DNA from: an uncultured Acetatifactor sp.
GTDB lineage: Bacteria > Bacillota > Clostridia > Lachnospirales > Lachnospiraceae
NCBI GenBank assembly: GCA_910584375.1
Contig: CAJUAH010000005.1
Span: 62,001-126,000, forward strand
DNA length: 64,000 nucleotides
Direction of reading: 5' to 3'
The notes beneath the pieces were generated by a model. It searched no databases and had not been told where the DNA came from. It saw nothing but the letters and a program-made list of their open reading frames with translations. This document shows, piece by piece, positions 18,617-26,720 of the stretch (its first letter is position 1; each line of letters begins with the position of its first letter). The translations under genes were made by a program, and so were the position numbers.

Positions 18617-18630
18617 TGTAAGCGTTTACA
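18617..18630. promoter_or_regulatory. Catabolite-responsive element (cre), CcpA operator
   Basis: TGTAAGCGTTTACA fits every position of the Firmicute cre consensus TGWAARCGYTWNCW. It lies in the tmcAL-pta divergent region, about 120 nt before the likely pta start point. CcpA activates pta and ackA from upstream cre sites in Bacillus, though closer to the promoter (near -56). A further perfect palindrome, CACGT-TTT-ACGTG at 18644-18656, lies between cre and promoter. Confidence 0.75.
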
Positions 18631-18711
18631 TGCACATAAGAATCACGTTTTACGTGTGGAACAAAGCGGCGTTTTGTATTTCAAAATATACAATTTAACG
18701 CATATTAGCGC

Positions 18712-18740
18712 TTGTTAAATTTTTCTATCTCTAGTATAAT
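18712..18740 (+). promoter_or_regulatory. Promoter of pta-ackA
   Basis: TTGTTA (18712-18717), 17 nt and TATAAT (18735-18740) form a strong sigma-A promoter about 87 nt ahead of the pta ATG. The surrounding 300-nt divergent region is AT-rich and otherwise holds only the cre site and the palindrome described separately. Confidence 0.8.
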
Positions 18741-18826
18741 ATAAAAAAAGATGTTTGTTAAGCTATTTTTTGAAATTTGTTAAAAAAAATAAAAAGATTG
18801 CGGCAATTCCGCAGGAAGGAGAGAAT

Positions 18827-19828
18827 ATGTCATATATTGACACGATCAAAGCTCGGGCGAGGCTCGACAAAAAAACTATTGTGCTGCCGGAGACCACGGA
18901 CAAGAGAACGCTCATAGCGGCGGCCAAGATCATGGAAGAAGGCATCGCGAACATCATTATGATCGGCGATGAGGAGAAGATCATGGACGGCGCAGGCTGG
19001 CTGGAGGTGGATCTGACCGGAGTAAAGGTAATCAACCCCAAGAATACGGACAAATTGGACGAGTATGTCAATCTGCTCTATGAGACCAGAAAGGCCAAGG
19101 GGATGACGCCCGAAAAAGCAAGAGAGATACTGCTCAGCGACCCGCTGACTTTTGGAATCGTGATGGTCAAGGCCAACCATGCGGACGGAATGGTGGCCGG
19201 GGCCTGTCACTCCACGGCTGACACTCTGCGTCCCGCATTGCAGATCTTAAAGACGGCTCCCGGGGTGAAACTGGTGTCCGCATTCTTTGTAATGGACACC
19301 CAGTTCAAAGAGCAGGGGGAAAACGGTACGTTTATCTTTGCCGACTGCGGTTTGAACCAGGATCCCACGGCGGAGGAACTGGCGGCTATTGCGGAGACTT
19401 CCTCCAGAAGTTTCAAGAGTCTGGTGGGGCCGAAACCGGTGATCGCCATGCTCAGCCACTCTACCAAGGGCAGCGCCAAGCATGCGCTGGTGGACAAGGT
19501 GGTGGAAGCCACCAGAATAGCTCATGAGCAGTACCCCCAGCTGACACTGGACGGAGAATTGCAGACGGACGCGGCGCTGGTTCCCGGCGTGGCCAAGTCC
19601 AAGGCTCCCGGAAGCTGCGTGGGCGGCAGAGCCAACGTACTGATCTTCCCCAACTTGGACGCGGGCAATATCGGCTACAAGCTGGTACAGAGACTGGGCG
19701 GCGCCGAGGCCTACGGCCCCATGTTGCAGGGTATCGCGAAACCCGTCAACGATCTGTCCAGAGGCTGCTCTTGGCAGGATATCGTGGGTGTGGTGGCATT
19801 GACAGCGGTGCAGGCTCAGCTGGTGTAG
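18827..19828 (+). CDS. pta: Phosphate acetyltransferase
   Basis: Pta converts acetyl-CoA and phosphate to acetyl phosphate, the first half of the ATP-yielding acetate pathway. The 333-residue length is that of the short Pta form. Diagnostic segments include VLPETTDKRTLIAA, HADGMVAGACHSTADTLRPA, SHSTKGSAKH and GGRANVLIFPNLDAGNIGYK. The frame is open to 18755, but the ATG at 18827 follows AGGAAGGAGAG and begins MSYIDTIKARA as in relatives. ackA follows after 42 nt. Confidence 0.96.
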   Translation: MSYIDTIKARARLDKKTIVLPETTDKRTLIAAAKIMEEGIANIIMIGDEEKIMDGAGWLEVDLTGVKVINPKNTDKLDEYVNLLYETRKAKGMTPEKAREILLSDPLTFGIVMVKANHADGMVAGACHSTADTLRPALQILKTAPGVKLVSAFFVMDTQFKEQGENGTFIFADCGLNQDPTAEELAAIAETSSRSFKSLVGPKPVIAMLSHSTKGSAKHALVDKVVEATRIAHEQYPQLTLDGELQTDAALVPGVAKSKAPGSCVGGRANVLIFPNLDAGNIGYKLVQRLGGAEAYGPMLQGIAKPVNDLSRGCSWQDIVGVVALTAVQAQLV

Positions 19829-19870
19829 CTGGACGGCTACGGAACTTAAAATAAGAAAGGGTGATAAACT

Positions 19871-21064
19871 ATGAATATTTTGGTGATAAATTGCGGAAGT
19901 TCTTCTCTGAAATTTCAGTTGATCGATTCCGAGTCGGAGCAGTGCATTGCCAAAGGTCTGTGCGAGCGTATCGGTATCGAGGGCAGCCAGATCACATATA
20001 CTCCGGCAGGCGGCGAGAAAGAGACAAAGGTGACACCCATGCCGGATCATACCGAGGCGATCCGGCTGGTATTGGAGGCATTGACAGGCGAAAAGTCGGG
20101 CGTGGTAAAGAGCCTGGAGGAGATCGGCGCGGTGGGACACCGGGTGGTACACGGCGGCGAGAAGTTTGCCCAGTCTGTGATTATCGACGACGAAGTGCTG
20201 AAAGCCATAGAGGCCTGTAACGATCTGGCTCCCCTGCACAATCCCGCCAACCTGATCGGCATAAACGCCTGCCGGAAACTGATGCCAGGCACTCCTATGG
20301 TAGCCGTGTTCGACACCGCCTTCCATCAGACCATGCCCCAGGAGGCCTATATGTACGGCCTGCCTGTGGAATACTATGAAAAGTATAAGATTCGTCGTTA
20401 CGGATTTCATGGCACCAGCCATTCCTATGTGTCAAAACGCGCCGCAGAGGTGTTGCGCGTACCCTATGAGTCCTTAAAAACCATTGTGTGTCATCTGGGT
20501 AACGGAGCCAGTGTATCGGCGGTTAAGAACGGCAAATGTGTGGATACTTCCATGGGGCTGACACCTCTGGAGGGCCTGATCATGGGAACACGATCCGGCG
20601 ATATCGACCCGGCGATCATCGAATTCCTTGCCCACAAGGAGAACAAGAGCATAGATGAGATCATGAACATACTGAACAAAAAATCCGGTGTGTTGGGTCT
20701 GTCCAACAATCTGTCCTCGGATTTCCGAGACCTGGAGGAAGGTTATCACAAGGGGGATACTTATGCGGCCTGCGCCATGAAGACCTTCGCCTACCGTGTG
20801 GCAAAATATATCGGGGCCTACACCGCGGCCATGAATGGCGTGGATCTGATCTGCTTTACCGCCGGAGTGGGTGAGAACGCCGCCCTGGTGAGAACTATGA
20901 TCTGTGAATATCTGGGATATCTGGGCGTGACTCTGGATCAGGAGGCAAACGGCAAACGGGGAGAGGATATCGTGATCAGCACTCCCGATTCCCGCACCAA
21001 AGTCATGGTGATTCCCACCAACGAGGAACTGGCCATCGCCAGAGAGACGGTACGGTTGGTATAG
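19871..21064 (+). CDS. ackA: Acetate kinase
   Basis: AckA transfers phosphate from acetyl phosphate to ADP, producing acetate and ATP. The 397-residue protein shows the actin-like kinase signatures LVINCGSSSLKFQL, GHRVVHGGEKF, YGFHGTSHSYV, CHLGNGASVSA and FTAGVGENAALVR. It is co-transcribed with pta, which marks an acetogenic or mixed-acid fermentative anaerobe. An AAAGGGTG Shine-Dalgarno precedes the start. Confidence 0.97.
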   Translation: MNILVINCGSSSLKFQLIDSESEQCIAKGLCERIGIEGSQITYTPAGGEKETKVTPMPDHTEAIRLVLEALTGEKSGVVKSLEEIGAVGHRVVHGGEKFAQSVIIDDEVLKAIEACNDLAPLHNPANLIGINACRKLMPGTPMVAVFDTAFHQTMPQEAYMYGLPVEYYEKYKIRRYGFHGTSHSYVSKRAAEVLRVPYESLKTIVCHLGNGASVSAVKNGKCVDTSMGLTPLEGLIMGTRSGDIDPAIIEFLAHKENKSIDEIMNILNKKSGVLGLSNNLSSDFRDLEEGYHKGDTYAACAMKTFAYRVAKYIGAYTAAMNGVDLICFTAGVGENAALVRTMICEYLGYLGVTLDQEANGKRGEDIVISTPDSRTKVMVIPTNEELAIARETVRLV

Positions 21065-21148
21065 GAATGAATAGCGCGATCCCCGTCATACAGTGGGCGC
21101 CACCATAAGGATTTTGCAGTATTGGACAGTATAGGGAGGAGAAAATAG

Positions 21149-23206
21149 ATGAGTTCAGAGAGTAGGCTAAGGGTAATAAAAGCTTTCATATTCAGTATAG
21201 CTGCGGCATTTCTGCTGCCGATAAGGGTTTGGGCGCAGACAGATATCCATCTATCGTCTGTTTCTGATGAACAGACTGAATATGAATCAGGTGCTGTTCC
21301 CAATGACCTGGTGGGTCAAGGGGGTATCGGCGTCGAGGCAAGGGCAGAATCAGAAGCAAGGGCAGTGATTCATGAGGCGTTGAAACAGCATGCGGAAAGC
21401 ATTGATATCAGTGCGTACAGACTTACATATAATGAGGCTCTGGCGCTCTGGAAAGATGTTATTTACTGGGACGGTTCTTTGTTCTATGCGCAGCCCTATG
21501 GAACAACAAGGGAGGTAAACGGTTATGTTGCGCAGATTTATCCAAGGTATATTGAACATGAAACGGAAATTGGAAATGCGCTGAAAAGGGTGGTCAAGGA
21601 ATGTATAACCTCAGATATGAGCGATATACAGAAGATGATAGCTTTGCATAACTGGCTGGCTACAAACTGTAAGTACGATTACACTTATGAAAAGTACACA
21701 GTATATGATGCGCTGGTGACAGGAAGTTCTGTCTGTCAGGGCTATAAAGACGCGTATGAGATGATGCTCAGATACGTGGGTATAGTGGAGGTAGGAACGG
21801 CCAGCGGTGGGAATCACACATGGAATCAGGTCAAGGTAGGCGGGCAATGGTATAATATAGACGTTACCTGGGATTCAAATGCAATTGAAAACGGGCCGTT
21901 TGGGCGTATGTATTATGGCAATTTTATGGTCAGTGACAGCCAGCTTAGAAAAAATCATACGATAGAATCACAGGATTACGAATGTACCAGCACATTGTAT
22001 GATAAGGGGGGCTGGTGGAACGATGGTGGAAGAAATGTAAACAGTGCGGTTGTGCCTGTAAACGGGGCGGGCAGTTATCGGCTGGGATATGAAAGACCAA
22101 ATATGAGCCTGATTTATCGTTCAGAGCCTACCGGCGCGGAAAAGGTAGTGCATGTATTTAACAATGCCGACTGGGTGTACAGAAATGGCAATTACATTAC
22201 TTATTATCCGAATTGTTATGGAGTACTGATTCGGGTTGGAAGATATATTTTTGTAAATGATGCCAAGAGTGTATATTTGGTTACGGAAGACGGAAATGTT
22301 TCCGCGATTTATACATATGAAAATACGGATGGAAGAAAGATATTTGGCATGAGGGAGAGACATGGCAATCTGGAAATTCAGATTGGAATTGAGCCATCGG
22401 TATCCACATTGGAGGTCAGGACAATCTCTCTGGATCCATATGTAGAAGATTCAGAAGTTAAGCAGATCAGAGATTTCGTCATGAGAATGTACCGTACCAC
22501 GTTGGGGCGCGAGGCCAGCGCGGATGAAGTGCAGTATTATGTAGAGCGTTTGCGGAGCGGCGCTATAGACGGCGCGACTACGGCCCAGTATCTTGTGGGA
22601 AGTCCTGAATTCCAGGGGAAGAATCTCAGCCCCGAAGAATATGTGGCGGCTATGTACGACGCATTCTTTGGCCGCGGCGCTGGCGCCGGGGAGATACAGT
22701 ACTGGACGAATGAGATGTCGTCCGGCATGTCCCGAAAGTATGTGCTGAGAGGCTTTGTCAATTCCAATGAGTTTGATATACTCTGCCAGAATGCCGGTAT
22801 CACCAGAGGGTTGATGGAGCTGGCTGAGGGTGAGGAATACGAAGTCAACTATGATAAACTGGGAGAGTTTGTAGAACGTTTGTATGTATGCGCTCTCAAG
22901 AGAGATACCAGGCCGTCTCAGGAAGAAAAGCAGTATTATGTCACAGGGATCGTAAACAGGACGATGACGGCGGAGAGGGCGGCCAAGAATTTCTTCTTCT
23001 CTCAGGAGTTTGAGAACCAGCATACCAGTGATGAGGAGTATATCGGGAGATTGTACGTGACCTTTATGGATCGTGAACCTGCGTCTGCCGAGACAGGATA
23101 TTGGATTGCGCAGATGAGGTCGGGCCTGTCCAGAGAGATGGTTCTGGAGAAATTTGCCGCCTCAAATGAATTTAAGGAAATTATGAAGAGTTACGGTATC
23201 AGATAG
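21149..23206 (+). CDS. Secreted transglutaminase-like protein with DUF4214 repeats
   Basis: A signal peptide (about 1-30, FIFSIAAAFLLP then VWAQT) is followed by a transglutaminase-like domain. Its catalytic triad is visible: Cys196 in GSSVCQGYKDAY, His223 in GGNHTWNQV and Asp238 in WYNIDVTWD. After a beta-rich middle (about 280-430), the C-terminal third (about 435-685) holds roughly four DUF4214-type helical repeats of pattern YRTTLGREAS-E-YY-R-SG and SPEF. DUF4214 modules occur in exported proteins of Lachnospiraceae. A role in cell-surface protein or peptide processing is inferred. An AGGGAGG Shine-Dalgarno gives a clear start. Confidence 0.85.
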   Translation: MSSESRLRVIKAFIFSIAAAFLLPIRVWAQTDIHLSSVSDEQTEYESGAVPNDLVGQGGIGVEARAESEARAVIHEALKQHAESIDISAYRLTYNEALALWKDVIYWDGSLFYAQPYGTTREVNGYVAQIYPRYIEHETEIGNALKRVVKECITSDMSDIQKMIALHNWLATNCKYDYTYEKYTVYDALVTGSSVCQGYKDAYEMMLRYVGIVEVGTASGGNHTWNQVKVGGQWYNIDVTWDSNAIENGPFGRMYYGNFMVSDSQLRKNHTIESQDYECTSTLYDKGGWWNDGGRNVNSAVVPVNGAGSYRLGYERPNMSLIYRSEPTGAEKVVHVFNNADWVYRNGNYITYYPNCYGVLIRVGRYIFVNDAKSVYLVTEDGNVSAIYTYENTDGRKIFGMRERHGNLEIQIGIEPSVSTLEVRTISLDPYVEDSEVKQIRDFVMRMYRTTLGREASADEVQYYVERLRSGAIDGATTAQYLVGSPEFQGKNLSPEEYVAAMYDAFFGRGAGAGEIQYWTNEMSSGMSRKYVLRGFVNSNEFDILCQNAGITRGLMELAEGEEYEVNYDKLGEFVERLYVCALKRDTRPSQEEKQYYVTGIVNRTMTAERAAKNFFFSQEFENQHTSDEEYIGRLYVTFMDREPASAETGYWIAQMRSGLSREMVLEKFAASNEFKEIMKSYGIR

Positions 23207-23234
23207 ACATATATAATATGTGGACGATAACGCT

Positions 23235-23705
23235 ATGAAGAATACGAGGTATATAAAAGACATACAGCTTGATCTTCCGGAGGAGGAAGTACAGGGTATA
23301 ATACGGCGGTTTCTGAACCAGGGCCAGTTTGAAATAAGATCAAATTTCGGGGGAATGGAATACTATGAGTCGGGGATCAGTATCTGTCACCGTTTTTTTC
23401 AGTATCGCTATTAAGGCGGTTGTCTGCATATAGAGGCATGGCTGGGACAAGGCCCCAAAAACGTCGAGGTTGGACTTACTGGCTGGGGAGGAATCATGGA
23501 AACTTCCACATATCTTTCCTATGTCCATCAGTTGCTGGAAGAACTGTTGGCTTTGCTGCCAAAGGGAAATCCTGTCTGTATGGCTCTGCGGGAGGAGATG
23601 CGCCGGGAGAAAAGACACAGTAAGGCGGGCGTGGTCTTTATGGTGGTCATGCTCTGTGTGTTTGCGGCTATGATGATCGTGGCAAAGTCAACAGGATACC
23701 GTTAG
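23235..23705 (+). pseudogene. Hypothetical membrane protein interrupted by one in-frame stop
   Basis: One reading frame runs from the ATG at 23235 (MKNTRYIKDIQLDLPEEEV) to 23705, broken only by a TAA at 23412-23414. Across the stop it reads FFQYRY-stop-GGCLHIEAWLG; a Glu codon (GAA) at this position would restore a 156-residue protein, so a single G-to-T change is the simplest explanation. The C-terminal 69 residues (from the ATG at 23496, with GGGGAGGA ahead) end in a transmembrane helix (VVFMVVMLCVFAAMMIVA) and might still be made alone. Function is not recognised. Confidence 0.7.
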
Positions 23706-23734
23706 GTAAGTTGCTTACAGAGGGAGGTTTGCTC

Positions 23735-24817
23735 TTGGAAACATACGCGCAACGTTCCATCCGGCACTGTCTGGATATGATTGCGCCCTTTGAGGCGTCG
23801 GAGCCATCCGCAGAGACGGGGCAGAGGCAGTTCTATCAGTTTATGACTTCGCTCTATCAGGGTATGTATGAGGAGCCGGAGGCGTATCTGGTCTTTCCGG
23901 CTCCCTATGAGGCACATATGGCCCGGTCAAAACAGAAAACAGCGTCCGGAAAAAAAGAGAAGGAACATGTAACCGACGCCAGGGAGAGTACACTGCGCAA
24001 TACCTTTCAGCAGGCGATACAGTTTTACGCTACGTATTTTTACCAACTGGGCCTAAACAGCGCGGGGCTGGAGGAAAGCACGGGAGCGCTGGTCATTTCC
24101 CAGGAGGAATATGAGGGCGTGCTGGGCCGGATGAACCGTTTTCATGGGGCAGAACATAATGCCGGGAGATATCGGGTATTGGAAAAGCTGGGGGTTCGGA
24201 TCCATGGCGGAGAGGGCTTCATCCATGTGGTTCATGAAAAGTATGACAGGGCAATGATCGGACTTCTCTACCTGTGCCAGGCTCCCGACAGTAAGTATAA
24301 ATGGATGAATTACCTGCGTCTGGACTACAAAAACGCCTATTCCCCCGCTCCGGCGGTGGAGGATATCTGCCGGACGCTGACCGAAGAAAGCGCCATGCTG
24401 GTAAAAAGGCTGGAGGACAATTTGGCCGGTATGAAAGTGCGGGCGAAGATAAAGCCGCTGCGGGGGATCGTCTCGGATTTCAAATGGAAGGTCGAATACA
24501 CCTGCAAAGGAAAAAATATCTGCGGGTTCTATGCGGACAGAGAGCATTTTATGCTGTGTGTCTATTTTAATCACTATGAGAATATCAACGCTTTTGCAAA
24601 GGTTCTGTTTGAGGAGGATCGCCAACTGTTTCTGTGGTTTAAAGAACAGTTTCCGGAAAGACTGTGCAAATGTCCCAGCAACCGAAGGGTATTTTTCGGG
24701 GAGGAATCCCGGCGTATCTGCGGGCTGTCCAACCGGGCGGAAGTGACCGATCCCGGCGAGACGGATGTGGAGAACGCGTTGCGGATACTCAGGAAGTACA
24801 GGAATATCACCGGGTAA
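23735..24817 (+). CDS. Hypothetical protein, 360 aa
   Basis: I do not recognise this family. It is a soluble, mixed alpha/beta protein without signal peptide or membrane segments; a hydrophilic linker (SKQKTASGKKEKEH) lies near 71-84. The frame opens with a TTG at 23711, but the TTG at 23735, preceded by GAGGGAGG at good spacing, is the more likely start (ETYAQRSIRHCLDMIAPF). It follows the broken gene above and may have formed an operon with it. Codon use resembles the chromosome backbone. Confidence 0.7.
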   Translation: METYAQRSIRHCLDMIAPFEASEPSAETGQRQFYQFMTSLYQGMYEEPEAYLVFPAPYEAHMARSKQKTASGKKEKEHVTDARESTLRNTFQQAIQFYATYFYQLGLNSAGLEESTGALVISQEEYEGVLGRMNRFHGAEHNAGRYRVLEKLGVRIHGGEGFIHVVHEKYDRAMIGLLYLCQAPDSKYKWMNYLRLDYKNAYSPAPAVEDICRTLTEESAMLVKRLEDNLAGMKVRAKIKPLRGIVSDFKWKVEYTCKGKNICGFYADREHFMLCVYFNHYENINAFAKVLFEEDRQLFLWFKEQFPERLCKCPSNRRVFFGEESRRICGLSNRAEVTDPGETDVENALRILRKYRNITG

Positions 24818-24869
24818 GGAGAAAGGGACGGCAAAGGACGAAAATTTTTGTAAATATTCAAAAAACTAC

Positions 24870-24898
24870 TTGACACCTTTTTATGCCGGGAGTAATAT
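24870..24898 (+). promoter_or_regulatory. Promoter of the trp operon
   Basis: A consensus TTGACA (24870-24875) with 17-nt spacing to TAATAT (24893-24898) would start transcription near 24905, at the head of the T-box leader. Confidence 0.8.
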
Positions 24899-24939
24899 AT
24901 TAAAAAATAAATAGCGGAACACAAACCGTTGAAGTGGAG

Positions 24940-25205
24940 ATAAAAACAGTAGATGCGCTTACAGAGAGACCGGATGCTGAGAAAGGTTGGAAATGCAGGC
25001 TGTTAAATGGACCACTGAGGGCATGAGGAAAGGCATTTTGTAACAGGCCGAGTATTTCATGACGTGCGCATACGTCAGTTGCAGGGGATATGTTGGTATC
25101 CTGAAGAGAGCATGCCGTCGTGGCATGAATCAAGGTGGCACCGCGGGGAAAATGTCTATTGACCCGTCCTTGACAGAGAGTATATCTGTCGAGGGCGGTT
25201 TTTTT
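24940..25205 (+). promoter_or_regulatory. T-box riboswitch, tRNA-Trp specific
   Basis: The T-box signature AAGGTGGCACCGCGG is at 25132-25146. Upstream lies a Stem I region with AGAGAGACC and GAAAGG elements; a UGG codon at 25008-25010, in TTAAATGGACC, is the likely specifier for tryptophan. The antiterminator bulge reads UGGC, which pairs with an acceptor end G-CCA, consistent with the G discriminator of bacterial tRNA-Trp. An intrinsic terminator (25164-25205) completes the switch. Uncharged tRNA-Trp should favour readthrough into trpE. The 5' boundary is approximate. Confidence 0.93.
25164..25205 (+). terminator. T-box attenuator terminator
   Basis: The stem CCGTCCTTGACAGA / TCTGTCGAGGGCGG is followed by a run of seven T. 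It overlaps the functional range of the T-box antiterminator and ends 29 nt before trpE. Confidence 0.9.
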
Positions 25206-25233
25206 GCGTGGCGTGGATGGGAGGATAAACGAT

Positions 25234-26715
25234 ATGAAGAGCAGACCGAGTTTGGAGGAAGTCAGGCAGATCCTGGCGGAGGGAAAATATGGCGTTATCC
25301 CTGTGAGCGCGGAGATCTATTCCGACAGCACCACGCCGATGGAGGTGCTGCGCAGGCTCAGGGCGGTCAGCAGGCATGTCTATCTGCTGGAGAGCGCGGA
25401 GGCGGACAAGAGGTGGGGGCGGTATTCTTTCCTGGGGTATGACCCGGTTTTGTCTGTCAGCTGCCATGACGGGCAGTTGACGGTGAAAACGCCGCTGCTG
25501 ACCCAGAACAGCAAAGGGGATCCCAGGCGGTGCATCCGCGATATCGTGGAGGAGAACAAAAGTCCCCGGTTTGACTATCTGCCCGGCTTTACCGGCGGCC
25601 TGGTGGGATATTTCTCCTATGATTACATCAAGTACAGCGAGCCGTCGCTGCGCCTGGACGCACGGGATGAGGACGGATTTCAGGATGTGGATCTGATGCT
25701 GTTTGACCGGGTCATCGCCTTTGACAATTACCGGCAGAAGATCATACTGATCGCCAATATGAAGACGGCGGACGGGGAGGCCGGTTATCGCCGGGCGCTG
25801 CGGGAGCTTGAGAATATGAAAGCCCTGATAGAACGGGAGGAAAAACAGCCCATTCCGCCGCTGAAACTGCTGGACGATTTTGTACCGCTGTTTGATGAAC
25901 GGCAATATTGCGGCATGGTGGAGAGGGCTAAACACTATATCCGGGAGGGGGATATCTTTCAGGTGGTGTTATCCAACCGCCTGGAGGCCCGCATGGAGGG
26001 GAGCCTCTTAAACGCTTACCGGGTGCTGCGGACGCTGAACCCCTCCCCCTATATGTTTTATTTCTCCGGGCAGGACGGGGAGATCGCCGGGGCCAGCCCG
26101 GAAACGCTGGTAAAGCTGGAGAACGGAAGACTGTACACCTTTCCTCTGGCGGGCACCCGTCCCAGAGGAACGGATGAGGCGGAGGATCTGGCGCTGGAAC
26201 GGGAACTGCTGGCGGACGAAAAGGAGCGGGCGGAACACAATATGCTGGTGGATCTGGGGCGCAATGACATCGGCAGGATCAGCGCCATCGGCAGCGTGCA
26301 GGTGGAGAAGTACATGTCCGTGGAGCGGTTCTCCCATGTGATGCACATCGGTTCCACTGTCAGCGGGCAGATTGCCCGGGGACGGGACGCCCTGGACGCG
26401 GTGGACGCCATCCTGCCGGCAGGCACCCTGTCCGGCGCGCCCAAACTGCGGGCCTGCCAGATCATCAACGAGCTGGAGAACAATAAGCGGGGTATCTACG
26501 GCGGGGCCATCGGCTATCTGTCCTTTACCGGCAATCTGGACACCTGTATTGCCATACGGCTGGCTTTTTCCAAAAACGGAAAAGTGTTCATACGCTCCGG
26601 CGCGGGGATCGTGGCGGACAGCGTACCCGAAAAGGAATACCGGGAGTGCATTCAAAAGGCTGCGGCGGTGCGAAACGCCATACAGGCGGCCTGTGAGATG
26701 GAAGAGGGGAGGTAA
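25234..26715 (+). CDS. trpE: Anthranilate synthase component I
   Basis: TrpE converts chorismate to anthranilate using ammonia from TrpG. The 493-residue protein has the N-terminal regulatory part with the LLES motif (VYLLESAEADKRWGRYSF), the feedback site for tryptophan in characterised enzymes, and the chorismate-binding C-terminal half (VVLSNRLEAR, LAGTRPRGTDEAED, HNMLVDLGRNDIG, PAGTLSGAPKLRA, YGGAIGYLSF). The open frame starts at 25204 inside the terminator, but the ATG at 25234 follows GGGAGGA and is the right start. Six nt separate it from trpGD. Confidence 0.97.
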   Translation: MKSRPSLEEVRQILAEGKYGVIPVSAEIYSDSTTPMEVLRRLRAVSRHVYLLESAEADKRWGRYSFLGYDPVLSVSCHDGQLTVKTPLLTQNSKGDPRRCIRDIVEENKSPRFDYLPGFTGGLVGYFSYDYIKYSEPSLRLDARDEDGFQDVDLMLFDRVIAFDNYRQKIILIANMKTADGEAGYRRALRELENMKALIEREEKQPIPPLKLLDDFVPLFDERQYCGMVERAKHYIREGDIFQVVLSNRLEARMEGSLLNAYRVLRTLNPSPYMFYFSGQDGEIAGASPETLVKLENGRLYTFPLAGTRPRGTDEAEDLALERELLADEKERAEHNMLVDLGRNDIGRISAIGSVQVEKYMSVERFSHVMHIGSTVSGQIARGRDALDAVDAILPAGTLSGAPKLRACQIINELENNKRGIYGGAIGYLSFTGNLDTCIAIRLAFSKNGKVFIRSGAGIVADSVPEKEYRECIQKAAAVRNAIQAACEMEEGR

Positions 26716-26720
26716 GGCGC

